A DNA stretch of 11,167 nucleotides from CAKQOE01 sp051892195 (GTDB lineage Bacteria; Bacillota; Clostridia; Peptostreptococcales; Anaerovoracaceae), in contig JBJFFZ010000100.1 in NCBI GenBank assembly GCA_051892195.1, positions 1-11,167 on the forward strand, read 5' to 3'. A program made the translations under genes and the position numbers. Below are positions 1 through 6,943 of this stretch, in pieces. The notes under the pieces are model-generated. The model had not been told where the DNA came from. It saw nothing but the letters and a program-made list of their open reading frames with translations, and ran no database searches. Each line of letters starts with the position of its first letter. The stretch's first letter is position 1.

Positions 1-3
1 TTT

Positions 4-891
4 TTATCTCTGAATCTCCGGCGCAAAGGTGTACCCGTTTCTTCCGGTAATACCGGTGACGATGGTCTTTATGTCCGTTTCCAGAGCATCCACCACGGCG
101 CACTGCTCTGCAGTGCCTTCCTCCGGCGACAGAGAAGCTCCGTAAAGGTGCATGTAAAGGCAGATATCATCCTTTCCTTCTGCAGTGAGAACCCCCACCG
201 GCACACGCTCCTGATCCACCTTCATCTCGCATGGATACTGTTCCATCCGCAGCAGATACAGCTGACGGTTCTCAAGAGGGATAAAAAAGACGGTGCTTTC
301 CGGGTAGAAGCAGGCATTCACCTGTCCCGCCCAGGACCGGGGAAGCGTCAGCCCGTACACCGGCGTTTCAAATGCCGTACTTTCAAGCTCTTCGTAAAGA
401 AGCATATCAGAGATGGCTTTGCGGACCTGATAGTAGTTTTTCGGGTAGTTGTTGGTTCCGCTCGCCTGGATGGTCCTTCCGTCGGTGAGGGTACAGGTAA
501 AGGAAAAGCTGCTGCCGTCCATCACCCCCGGAGGGCAGGCTCCCGCAAAACCGTCCCAGGAAGTGATCCCGGCCTCTGCAAACAGGGACTGTATCTCAGA
601 AAGCAGCTCCGGTCCTCCTTCAATTTCCCGGACCGGCACTTCCTGATCTCCAAGGGATATATTGCGTTGCACCCGTTCCAGCCGGATGCCGTCTCCCTGC
701 CGTTCTCCCCGGATCACGTCCACTTCGGCGCTCATGCCGGCCTCTGTGATACAAAAGCTTTGAAAATCCACAGGCTCCCCGGAAATCACCTTTCCCCCGG
801 AGGAGCCCCCTCCTGTCACTGCCGCGCAGCCGCACAAAAGCGCTCCCACTGCGCCCAGACACACCAGCTTCGTAACCAACATCCTTTTCAC
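4..891 (-). CDS. Putative lipoprotein of unknown function
   Basis: This encodes about 295 residues with an N-terminal lipoprotein signal: a basic start (VKRMLVTK), a hydrophobic stretch and the lipobox L-C-G-C, so the Cys about 22 residues from the chosen start would be lipidated and the protein anchored to the outer face of the membrane. A Gly/Ser-rich linker (TGGGSSGG) follows. The rest has no motif I recognise; it is soluble-looking and mixed in composition. I chose GTG at 891 because an AAAGGGG site lies 6 nt upstream; ATG at 882 with AAGGTG six bases before it is nearly as good. The frame remains open up to a TTG at 966, but no ribosome site precedes it and the likely promoter lies over it. 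The gene follows the SLC13 permease by about 100 bp. The stop (TAA) lies 3 bases from the window edge. Function is unassigned. Confidence 0.75.
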   Translation of the reverse strand: MKRMLVTKLVCLGAVGALLCGCAAVTGGGSSGGKVISGEPVDFQSFCITEAGMSAEVDVIRGERQGDGIRLERVQRNISLGDQEVPVREIEGGPELLSEIQSLFAEAGITSWDGFAGACPPGVMDGSSFSFTCTLTDGRTIQASGTNNYPKNYYQVRKAISDMLLYEELESTAFETPVYGLTLPRSWAGQVNACFYPESTVFFIPLENRQLYLLRMEQYPCEMKVDQERVPVGVLTAEGKDDICLYMHLYGASLSPEEGTAEQCAVVDALETDIKTIVTGITGRNGYTFAPEIQR

Positions 892-969
892 CTTGCGCCC
901 CTTTCCCTGCAAGCAGTATTTTCCGGGCGCAGAGCGCCCGTCCGTTTTGTTCTTATTTTCGTACAAAAA

Positions 970-998
970 ATCATATCACAGATTGAATGTCTCTTCAA
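970..998 (-). promoter_or_regulatory. Predicted sigma-A promoter for the lipoprotein gene
   Basis: On the minus strand TTGAAG (993-998) is followed after exactly 17 bases by TATGAT (970-975), which carries an upstream TG to make an extended -10 (TGATATGAT). The -35 box overlaps the TGA stop of the SLC13 permease. Transcription would start near 962, about 70 nt before the GTG start, which excludes the upstream TTG codon. Four of six and five of six consensus bases match; not tested. Confidence 0.45.
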
Positions 999-2170
999 TA
1001 CAGAATCTTCAGCAGCCCGGCTGCTGCCCATAAAACGGCAAGAAAGACCGCATTCACAAGGGTAAAGTACAGGAAATATTTTTTCAGGTCCGCCCCTTCC
1101 GCTGCGGCGTAGATCCGGAAGGAAATCACGCTGGCAAGGGATGCGATGAGGGTTCCCATGCCCCCTGCGTTGACGCCGTACAGAAGGCTCACCACATCGG
1201 TGGTAAACCCGGAAAACAGCACTGCCGCAGGCACATTGCTGATGATCTGGCTGCCCAGGATGCAGGCTGCCAGAGTGTGCTCCGCAAGCATTCCCCGCAG
1301 CAGCGTTCCCACCTGCGGAATGGCCTGCAGGTTGCCGATGAAGATAAAGAAAAACACAAAGGTCAGAAGCAGCAGCCAGTCAATGCGAAGAAACAGGGTC
1401 CGGTCCGTCCCGAGAGCCAGCAGCACCACTGCAGCCAGCATGATTTCCCAGGAAATAACCCGTGCCACGCAAAGAAGGCAGATGACCGCCATCAGTCCGT
1501 ACAGAAAAAGTTCCCGGGAATTCATTTTCTCTTTGGAAAACGCCCCGTCCAAAGACGCCTCTCCGGGCGCATCCGCGGCCCCCCTCCCCCGCTCCCTGCG
1601 GGCCACCAGCCCTGCCCACACAAGGAGCAGCATCAGCGACAGCAGGGTTAAAGGAAGCATCACAAGAATCATTTTTCCTGCCGGAATATTGAAATAGGAA
1701 TACAGAAAAAGATTCTGGGGATTTCCCACCGGGGTCAGCATGCTGCCCAGATTTGCCGCTGCCGTCTGCAGCACGATGACCGGCACCAGCAGATGCCTCT
1801 TTCCCGCCATGGTCAGCGTAGTGATGGAAAAAGGCACAAAGGTAAGCAGGGCCACGTCATTGGTGATCAGCATGCTGAAAAAGAAACAGAGTCCCGTGAG
1901 AACCAGGGTCAGGCCCAGGGTCCCGGTGACCCGTCCGAGAAGCTTTCTTCCTGCATACAGAAACAGGCCGGTGCCCCGCAGCCCCTCCACCGTCAGCATC
2001 AGACACAGCAGCAGGGCCAGCACCCGCAGATCCGGGTAGTCAAGCCATGCCCGGGAAGGAGGAACCCACACAGCAGTCAGCAGGGACAGAAGGGCCGCTG
2101 CCGAAAGCACCGGCTCCCCTTTTAGAAAATGGCGCGCCTGGGTAAAGGCGCGCTGCATCGCATGATTCAT
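995..2170 (-). CDS. SLC13/ArsB-superfamily (CitMHS-like) anion permease
   Basis: This encodes a 391-residue polytopic membrane protein with about ten or more hydrophobic segments in two halves, joined by a charged cytoplasmic loop near residues 190-218 (RRERGRG...). Superfamily signatures are visible: ITND at 102-105 and TPVGNPQN at 146-153 in the first half, SNVPA at 311-315 and a GGMGT-containing segment at 336-347 in the second. These are the re-entrant and unwound-helix motifs of the ion transporter superfamily that includes SLC13 dicarboxylate/sulfate carriers, CitMHS, ArsB and NhaD. The substrate is not deducible; a di- or tricarboxylate, another oxyanion, or Na+/H+ exchange are all possible. 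The length is short for SLC13 but normal for ArsB-like members. The start is ATG at 2170 with GGAAAG about 9 nt upstream. It begins 24 bp after the sstT stop, so the two are probably cotranscribed. A strong inverted repeat lies in codons 6-13. Confidence 0.85.
   Translation of the reverse strand: MNHAMQRAFTQARHFLKGEPVLSAAALLSLLTAVWVPPSRAWLDYPDLRVLALLLCLMLTVEGLRGTGLFLYAGRKLLGRVTGTLGLTLVLTGLCFFFSMLITNDVALLTFVPFSITTLTMAGKRHLLVPVIVLQTAAANLGSMLTPVGNPQNLFLYSYFNIPAGKMILVMLPLTLLSLMLLLVWAGLVARRERGRGAADAPGEASLDGAFSKEKMNSRELFLYGLMAVICLLCVARVISWEIMLAAVVLLALGTDRTLFLRIDWLLLLTFVFFFIFIGNLQAIPQVGTLLRGMLAEHTLAACILGSQIISNVPAAVLFSGFTTDVVSLLYGVNAGGMGTLIASLASVISFRIYAAAEGADLKKYFLYFTLVNAVFLAVLWAAAGLLKILY
2132..2153 (-). 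other. 8-bp GC-rich inverted repeat within the first codons of the SLC13 permease
   Basis: GCGCGCCT and AGGCGCGC are perfect inverted repeats separated by six bases. In the mRNA they would form a stable stem about 17 nt downstream of the start codon, inside codons 6-13. Such early structure can reduce translation or mediate coupling to the upstream sstT gene. This role is inferred; the symmetry itself is directly visible. Confidence 0.5.
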
Positions 2171-2194
2171 ATTGTATTCTTTCCGCTGCAGTTC

Positions 2195-3445
2195 CTACAG
2201 CTTTTTCAGTCCTTCCGTAAAGAATGCCGGTGTCTGGCCCTTCTTTTTCATTTCCCGGAACTCGGCCGCTGCAGTGAACATGGCGTCGCCGCTGGAGTTC
2301 AGAGCCGTTTCCACAGAGTCCTGAATCACACTGATGATAAAGCCTACGGCCACAGCCTGCATGGCCAGATCATTGCCGATGCCGAACATGCTGCAGGCCA
2401 TAGGAATCAGCAGCAGAGAGCCCCCGGCCACTCCGGAGGTGCCGCAGGCGCCGATGGTTGCCATGAGGCTCAGCAGTACGGCAGAAACAAAATCCACCGG
2501 AATGCCCAGGGTATGGGCAACGGCCAGGGTCATAACCGTGATGGTAACGCCTGCTCCGTTCATGTTGATGGTGGCTCCCAGCGGAATGGATACAGAGTAG
2601 AAATCCTTTTCCAGACCCAGGCGTTCACAAAGCTGCATGTTGACCGGAATATTTGCGGCAGAGCTTCTGGTGAAGAACGCCGTAAGACCGCTTTCCTTCA
2701 GGCAGGTCAGCACCAGCGGGTACGGGTTTTTGCGGACGGTCAGGAATACCATGAGCGGGTCGATGACCAGAGCCACAAACAGCATGGTACCCACCAGAAG
2801 CAGCAGGAGCTTTCCGTAATCGGTAAAGATGGCAAGGCCGTTGGTGGACACAGCGTCAAACACCAGACCGAGAATACCGAAAGGCGCAAACTGAATGACC
2901 CAGCGCACTGCGCAGGACACCATGTCGGACAGGTCCTCGATCATATCAAGCGTGGCCGGCTTGGCCAGCATTTTCAGTCCCAGACCGAAAATCAGGGCCC
3001 AGAACAGCACCCCGATGTAGTTGGCGTTCACAATGGCGCCGATGGGATTGCTCACCATATTGGTCACGAGATTGGTCAGGACCTCGGCGATGCCGCTTGG
3101 TGGAGTGCTTCCCACATCTCCGGAGGCCAGGGTCATGGTCACCGGGAACAGGAAGCTGGCGCAGACCGCGGCCAGAGCCGCAAGCAAAGTGCTTCCCACA
3201 TACAGGACGATGACCATGCGGAACCGTCCCCCGATGCCCCCTTTGGCATGAGCCAGAGAGCTGATCACCAGAATAAATACTAAAACAGGAGCGATCCCCT
3301 TCAGGGCTCCTACAAAAACATTTCCGAGAATTGCCATTCCCGCAGCCTGCGGAACAAGAAGCCCGAGAACTGCACCGATGACCAGGCCTGCAAAAATCCG
3401 CAGAACCAGGCTGATGCGCTGCCAGGCAGCGAACAGATTTTTCAT
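2195..3445 (-). CDS. sstT: Sodium:serine/threonine symporter SstT
   Basis: This encodes a 416-residue integral membrane protein of the dicarboxylate/amino acid:cation symporter (DAACS, glutamate-transporter fold) family that imports L-serine and L-threonine with Na+. It matches the E. coli SstT pattern throughout and in length (414 residues). Diagnostic segments are SGDVGSTPPSG near 108-118, the serine-rich hairpin TRSSAANIPVN at 259-269, GATINMNG at 290-297, GVAGGS at 338-343 and QDSVETALNSS at 375-385, which form the substrate and sodium sites. The start is ATG at 3445, with AGGAG about 11-12 nt upstream; this gives the family's normal N-terminus. The frame is open to an ATG at 3487, but that would add 14 atypical residues. 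It is the first gene of a likely operon with the SLC13 permease. A promoter and a structured leader are predicted upstream. Serine/threonine uptake suggests amino acid fermentation or scavenging. Confidence 0.95.
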   Translation of the reverse strand: MKNLFAAWQRISLVLRIFAGLVIGAVLGLLVPQAAGMAILGNVFVGALKGIAPVLVFILVISSLAHAKGGIGGRFRMVIVLYVGSTLLAALAAVCASFLFPVTMTLASGDVGSTPPSGIAEVLTNLVTNMVSNPIGAIVNANYIGVLFWALIFGLGLKMLAKPATLDMIEDLSDMVSCAVRWVIQFAPFGILGLVFDAVSTNGLAIFTDYGKLLLLLVGTMLFVALVIDPLMVFLTVRKNPYPLVLTCLKESGLTAFFTRSSAANIPVNMQLCERLGLEKDFYSVSIPLGATINMNGAGVTITVMTLAVAHTLGIPVDFVSAVLLSLMATIGACGTSGVAGGSLLLIPMACSMFGIGNDLAMQAVAVGFIISVIQDSVETALNSSGDAMFTAAAEFREMKKKGQTPAFFTEGLKKL

Positions 3446-3479
3446 AAAATTAACATCTCCTTTTTCAGAATAAAATCCC

Positions 3480-3525
3480 GTACACATCCCCGCCCTCCCC
3501 GGGAGGGCAAGTGTACTGCATACAC
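3480..3525 (-). promoter_or_regulatory. Structured leader with competing stems upstream of sstT
   Basis: A hairpin is formed by GCCCTCC/GGAGGGC at 3492-3508, enclosed by an outer GTACAC/GTGTAC pair (3480-3485 with 3511-3516) across a small internal loop. The segment at 3511-3515 could instead pair with the complementary five bases at 3521-3525 across a five-base loop. The two pairings exclude each other, as in attenuators or small riboswitches. No terminator T-run follows directly, so any effect would be on translation or mRNA stability. It matches no riboswitch class that I recognise. The pairings are visible; a switching role is speculative. Confidence 0.4.
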
Positions 3526-3531
3526 GTTCCT

Positions 3532-3560
3532 ATTTTAGTCCACCATCCTTTATATTGCAA
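3532..3560 (-). promoter_or_regulatory. Predicted sigma-A promoter for sstT
   Basis: On the minus strand TTGCAA (3555-3560) and TAAAAT (3532-3537) are separated by 17 bases. They match 4/6 and 5/6 of the consensus boxes. Initiation near 3525 would place the structured leader at the extreme 5' end of an mRNA with a leader of about 80 nt. Confidence 0.4.
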
Positions 3561-3601
3561 ACATTGTTCCTGCAATCTTCCCCTTTTTTCCCGGGGAATC
3601 C

Positions 3602-3630
3602 TTTTGAAGTGCCTGTCTTCCTGATATAAT
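3602..3630 (+). promoter_or_regulatory. Predicted extended -10 promoter for the YkgJ-family gene
   Basis: A perfect TATAAT at 3625-3630 is preceded by TGA, giving an extended -10. The -35 is weak: TTTTGA at 3602-3607 with a 17-base spacer, or TTGAAG at 3604-3609 with 15. Initiation near 3637 would give a leader of about 86 nt. It is divergent from the sstT promoter in the same 277-bp intergenic region. Confidence 0.5.
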
Positions 3631-3645
3631 GAAACAAACCGTGCC

Positions 3646-3661
3646 GAAAGCCCCGGCTTTC
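3646..3661 (+). promoter_or_regulatory. Leader hairpin before the YkgJ-family gene
   Basis: GAAAGC and GCTTTC are inverted repeats around a CCCG loop, followed by CGTTTT. It resembles a weak attenuator or terminator in the 5' leader, about 60 nt before the start codon. The T-run is short, so confidence is low. Confidence 0.3.
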
Positions 3662-3722
3662 CGTTTTCTGCGGCATTTTCCCGGAAATTCCGCCGCCACT
3701 TAAAACACAGAAAGGACCTCCC

Positions 3723-4262
3723 ATGGAACAGAACTCCTCCGCAATCATCCGAAAATACAAAGCACTTTACCGCTTCCTCAACCGCTTCGATCCCATCAAC
3801 TCCGACTGCGGGTTTCTGTGCGGCGCCGCCTGCTGCCAGGATTCGGACGGAGAGCTTGGAATTTACCTGCTGCCCGGCGAGGAGCTTCTGCACCGGGAGC
3901 AGGAGGGCTTTCTGACTCTGTCCGAAGAGGACGCCGCAGAATTTGACTTTCCCGAGTCCTGGGGACCTGTGATCCATATGGCCGCCTGTCCGGGGCCTGC
4001 CCACTGCATCCGGGAAATCCGCCCGGTCCAGTGCCGCACCTTTCCGCTGATGCCCTACATTACCGAGGAAGGCACCCTGGAAATGATCTACAACGACAAC
4101 GAGCTTCCCTACGAATGTCCCCTCATCGAGCAGGAAATCCCCTTAAACGACTCCTTCGTGCGGGCAACCCGCACCGCCTGGAAGCACCTCCTGCGGGATC
4201 CCCGGATCCGGGACCTGGTGCTTCTTGACTCCGAAGCCCTCCGGGAGGCCATGGAGGAGCAG
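3723..4262 (+). CDS. YkgJ-family cysteine cluster protein (3' end lost in assembly gap)
   Basis: The first 180 codons are present and then run into the N stretch, so the C-terminus is unknown. The cysteine pattern is that of the YkgJ/UPF0153 zinc- or iron-chelating family (CxxCxxCC domain): C29-x3-C33-x3-C37-C38, then C89-x5-C95-x8-C104 followed by RTFP, and a further C132 in YECPL. The phrase REIRPVQCRTFP is the typical family signature. These cysteines probably bind a metal, possibly an iron-sulfur cluster; the cellular role is not established for the family. The start is ATG at 3723 with AAAGGAC about 7 nt upstream. It is the only plus-strand gene in the window, has its own predicted promoter, and converges on sfsA. 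The reading frame beyond the gap is only the antisense of sfsA and should not be counted as part of this protein. Confidence 0.85.
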
Positions 4263-4362
4263 NNNNNNNNNNNNNNNNNNNNNNNNNNNNNNNNNNNNNN
4301 NNNNNNNNNNNNNNNNNNNNNNNNNNNNNNNNNNNNNNNNNNNNNNNNNNNNNNNNNNNNNN
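4263..4362. other. Assembly gap (100 N)
   Basis: Exactly 100 undetermined bases lie between two contig ends. They remove the 3' ends of both convergent genes and any shared terminator. SfsA alone should need about 120 more bases to reach its usual 234 residues, so the true gap is probably longer than 100 bp, or the number is a placeholder. Confidence 0.98.
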
Positions 4363-4946
4363 GCAAAGGCGGGGTCCGTGGCTTCATTGGGCAGGACCTC
4401 ATAAACCCCGTCCATCTGGACCACAAAGCACACAAAGGCGCCGTACCCCTGAGCGACCGCCGCCGTCAGCTCCTTCAGGTGCTTTACGCCCCGCTCCGTG
4501 GGCGCGTCGGGAAAGAAGGCGGTTCCTCCTGTCTCCAGGGTGACCCCCTTGACCTCCATAAGGCAGGGTTTTCCCTCCTCTCTGAAAAAGAAATCCAGAC
4601 GGGAGTTCCCCCAGGTGTATTCGGCCTTTACATCTGTCACGGGACGTGACGCAAGCCATTCCCGGGCGATCCGGTTGGGGGCCTGGCTGTCCATATGAAT
4701 CAGCCGCTGTACCCGCTGATTTTCTGGATCGGCCTTTCGCAGACAGCCGATGAGGTCGTATTTTGTTTTGCGGCCCGGACCTGTTCCCTCTGCAAGGTAG
4801 ACCTGGGTGCCCGGAATCAGAAGCTCCCGGCAGCGGCCGGTATTCTTTACATGGACCCGCTGGGGCTGCCCGTCAACGGAAACCACCGCGATAAACCGGT
4901 TGGGCCGCTCGATAAACACCCCGGGAACCGTATGCTCATACACCAT
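4363..4946 (-). CDS. sfsA: Sugar fermentation stimulation protein SfsA (3' end lost in assembly gap)
   Basis: The first 194 residues of SfsA are present; the E. coli protein has 234, so about 40 C-terminal residues fall in the gap. The N-terminal OB-fold part carries HVKNTGRC at 32-39 (family N-T-G-R motif). The nuclease-like PD-(D/E)xK part follows: SRLDF at 115-119, EVKGVTL at 131-137 and FPDAPTERG-x-KHL at 145-157. SfsA was named for stimulating maltose fermentation in E. coli and binds DNA nonspecifically; its biochemical role is unsettled. The start is ATG at 4946 with GGAGG 9 nt upstream. Only 21 bp separate it from the nfo stop, so it is very likely cotranscribed with nfo; a nuclease-like fold beside a repair endonuclease is suggestive but does not prove a repair role. 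Confidence 0.94.
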
Positions 4947-4967
4947 AAACGACTGCCTCCGCTTCTT

Positions 4968-5798
4968 TTATTCCGCCATGCTCCGCAGCAGTGCAATTTC
5001 TTCCTTGTAGCCGGAAAGTTCATTCGGTGTCTCCAGAATAAACGGAAGATCCTTCAGCACCGGGTGGTTGATCACCTTCCGGAAGGTTTCCAGCCCCAGA
5101 GTTCCCTGCCCGATCTTTTCGTGGCGGTCCTTGTGGCTTGCGAAAGGATTTTTGCTGTCGTTAATGTGAACCGCTTTCAGCCGGTCCAGTCCGATGACCT
5201 TATCAAACTCGTCCAGAACCCCGTCCAGATCGTTTACAATATCATACCCTGCATCGTATACATGACAGGTGTCCAGGCATACCCCCAGAGACGGGTGACC
5301 GCCGGTGCGGTCGATGATTTCTTTTAATTCCTGGAAATTCCTTCCTATTTCTGTGCCTTTTCCTGCCATTCCCTCCAGCAGAACGGTGGTGGTGCCTGCT
5401 GCAGGCAGCAGCTGGTTCAGGGCATCGCTGATCATGGTGATTCCTGCTTCCGCCCCCTGCTTCACGTGGCTGCCCGGGTGGAAGTTATAGTAATTTCCCG
5501 GGATATAGGACATGCGTTTTAGATCGTCCTTCATGGTGTTGAAGGCAAACTCCCGGATCTCCGGCTTGTCGGAGCAGAGATTCAGGGTATAAGGCGCATG
5601 GGCCACCAGCTTTGCAAACTGATGGTCGGAAAGAAGCTGCACCAGAGCCTGAGCGTCTGCCGGGTCAATGGGTTTGGCGCTTCCGCCCCGTGGATTTCTT
5701 GTAAAAAAGGCAAAGGTATCCGCTCCGATGGACAGAGCTTCCTTTCCCATATGTTCAAAGCCCTTCGTTGAGGACAGATGACATCCGATATGAAGCAT
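4968..5798 (-). CDS. nfo: Endonuclease IV (AP endonuclease, Nfo)
   Basis: This encodes a 276-residue TIM-barrel, tri-zinc apurinic/apyrimidinic endonuclease that cleaves the backbone 5' to abasic sites in base excision repair. All nine metal ligands expected from E. coli Nfo can be placed: H67 (HAPY), H107 (NFHPGSH), E142 (LLEGMAG), D176 and H179 (CLDTCHVYDAGYD), H211 (VHINDSKN), D224 and H226 (DRHEKIGQG) and E256 (LETP). It therefore looks intact and active. The start is ATG at 5798 with AAAGGA 6 nt upstream; the open frame extends to an ATG at 5846, but the extra 16 residues precede the conserved N-terminus (LHIGCHLSS) and lack a good ribosome site. It lies 122 bp after the LOR gene, in which I see no clear promoter or terminator, and 21 bp before sfsA. 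Confidence 0.96.
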   Translation of the reverse strand: MLHIGCHLSSTKGFEHMGKEALSIGADTFAFFTRNPRGGSAKPIDPADAQALVQLLSDHQFAKLVAHAPYTLNLCSDKPEIREFAFNTMKDDLKRMSYIPGNYYNFHPGSHVKQGAEAGITMISDALNQLLPAAGTTTVLLEGMAGKGTEIGRNFQELKEIIDRTGGHPSLGVCLDTCHVYDAGYDIVNDLDGVLDEFDKVIGLDRLKAVHINDSKNPFASHKDRHEKIGQGTLGLETFRKVINHPVLKDLPFILETPNELSGYKEEIALLRSMAE

Positions 5799-5920
5799 GG
5801 TTGTTCCTTTCTTCTGCAATGTATTTGCGGTTGAAATGCCCATCATCCAGATGGATTCTTCACCGTCTTTTCAAAATGGTTTCCGTGTGACTTCCCTGCG
5901 GCAGGCAGGAACGGATGGTC

Positions 5921-6415
5921 TTACGTATTGAACAGCCCGTGGTCGCTGTCGCTGCTGCAGTTGGCCGCATCGATGGCAAGGACCAGCATCAGGGCCGGAA
6001 GCTCGTGATGAAGCTCCGAGTACTCAATCACATAGGTATCTCCCCAGCTTAAAAGCTTCTTTGATACCCGCACCGCCAGAGAGCAGGCCTCGTACACATC
6101 GTACTGCCAGCCGAGAAAATCCCCGTCGGCCCGCCATCCCATATAGTCCACCTCATACCGGGGCCGGAACATGGAGAACTTCCGGTTCACCCGCCCCCGG
6201 GGGACGCCGCCGATTTCGATTTCAAACACCGGCAGAATGGTCATGAGCTTCTGCTTTACCATGCCCACCTCCCGGCCGGCCCGGTCGTACACATGAAGCC
6301 GGTGCCCCAGAGAAAAAAATTCGCCCTTCACCGTATAGCAGACATTGCCTGCCTCGTCGTACACATCATAGCTGTCGGTCCAGGAAAAGACCCGCTGCCG
6401 GATCATCAGCTGCAT
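5921..6415 (-). CDS. LURP-one-related (LOR / tubby C-terminal-like) family protein
   Basis: This encodes a 164-residue protein with the beta-rich pattern of the LOR family (YxjI-like, in the tubby C-terminal/phospholipid scramblase-like superfamily). Visible hallmarks are the N-terminal RQRVFSWTDSYDVYDEAG, the strand series GEFFSLGHRLHVYD, KQKLMTILPVFEI, then FLGWQYDVYE and VSKKLLSWGDTYVIEY, and a hydrophobic C-terminal helix (LPALMLVLAIDAA) that would run through the barrel. The SW-x-D-x-Y element occurs twice, near residues 11-16 and 122-127. There is no signal peptide or catalytic motif. The function of bacterial LOR proteins is largely unknown; membrane lipid or ligand binding is a family-level guess. 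The start is ATG at 6415 with AAAGGAG 8 nt upstream. It starts 39 bp after the trmL stop and is probably cotranscribed with it. Confidence 0.82.
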   Translation of the reverse strand: MQLMIRQRVFSWTDSYDVYDEAGNVCYTVKGEFFSLGHRLHVYDRAGREVGMVKQKLMTILPVFEIEIGGVPRGRVNRKFSMFRPRYEVDYMGWRADGDFLGWQYDVYEACSLAVRVSKKLLSWGDTYVIEYSELHHELPALMLVLAIDAANCSSDSDHGLFNT

Positions 6416-6454
6416 CGCGTTTGCTCCTTTCTTTTGCGCAATCCGTCTGTGTCC

Positions 6455-6934
6455 CTACACCAGCCCCGGAAACCCGTGCTGCCGCAGAGCCTCGTAAAGC
6501 ACCACCGCCACAGAATTTGAGAGGTTGAGGGAGCGCAGGTCCGGGTGATCCCCCATGGGAACCCGCACCGCCGTATCCGGATGGGCCGCAATCAGATCCC
6601 TGGGCAGCCCCGCCGTCTCCTTTCCGAACAGGATGAAGCATCCTTCCGGATAAATCACATCCGTATAGCACACGCTTCCGTGGGTGGTTGCCAGAAACAG
6701 CTTTTCATTTCCGTATTTTTCAAGAAAAGCCTGCAGGCTTTCGTGAATTTCCAGATCCAGGTGATCCCAGTAATCCAGCCCTGCCCGCTTCACGTGCTTA
6801 TCGTCGATGGAAAAGCCCAGGGGCTTCACCAGATGGAGCTTTGCCCCGGTAATGGCACAGGTTCTGGAAATATTTCCTGTATTTGGCGGAATTTCCGGTT
6901 CCACCAGAACAATATGAATTTGCTTTTTTTCCAT
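6455..6934 (-). CDS. trmL: tRNA (cytidine/uridine-34-2'-O)-methyltransferase TrmL
   Basis: This encodes a 159-residue SPOUT-class, SAM-dependent methyltransferase that modifies the wobble ribose of leucine tRNAs (CspR/YibK in older naming). The trefoil-knot motifs are clear: EPEIPPNTGNI at 12-22, RAGLDYWDHL at 50-59, FGKETAGLP at 103-111 and RSLNLSNSVAVVLYEALRQ at 134-152. The loop before RSLNLSN (MGDHPDL) seems about two residues longer than in E. coli as I remember it. The start is ATG at 6934, giving the normal family N-terminus and a GGAGG 9 nt upstream; an ATG at 6943 would touch the ribosome site, and one at 6967 adds atypical residues. It lies only 31 nt beyond the terminator of the SEC-C gene, so its promoter is unclear. 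Confidence 0.95.
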   Translation of the reverse strand: MEKKQIHIVLVEPEIPPNTGNISRTCAITGAKLHLVKPLGFSIDDKHVKRAGLDYWDHLDLEIHESLQAFLEKYGNEKLFLATTHGSVCYTDVIYPEGCFILFGKETAGLPRDLIAAHPDTAVRVPMGDHPDLRSLNLSNSVAVVLYEALRQHGFPGLV

Positions 6935-6943
6935 TCCAGACAT

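Noticed and set aside
148..1065. 305-codon plus-strand open frame opposite the lipoprotein
   Set aside because: It runs antisense over a frame with a clear lipobox and ribosome site, and its composition is unlike a real protein (Arg/His/Pro-rich).
2129..3283. 384-codon open frame on the plus strand
   Set aside because: It is antisense to sstT, has a His/Gln/Gly-rich composition typical of shadow frames, and sstT is an unambiguous family match.
3492..3508. Intrinsic terminator reading in either direction
   Set aside because: The GC hairpin has no following T-tract on either strand, so it is treated as a leader structure.
3465..4004. 179-codon minus-strand open frame overlapping the YkgJ gene and the sstT leader
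   Set aside because: The plus-strand frame carries the family cysteine motifs, a promoter and a ribosome site. This frame has no recognisable domain.
4143..4262. Apparent extension of SfsA across the N run
   Set aside because: These bases are antisense to the YkgJ-family gene and do not resemble the SfsA C-terminus.
4363..4649. Apparent extension of the YkgJ protein across the N run
   Set aside because: The frame beyond the gap is the reverse complement of sfsA; the fusion is an artefact of translating N.
5799..5920. Promoter or terminator between the LOR gene and nfo
   Set aside because: Only a 5-bp stem (CCTGC/GCAGG) without a T-run and no paired -35/-10 boxes were seen in the 122 bp.
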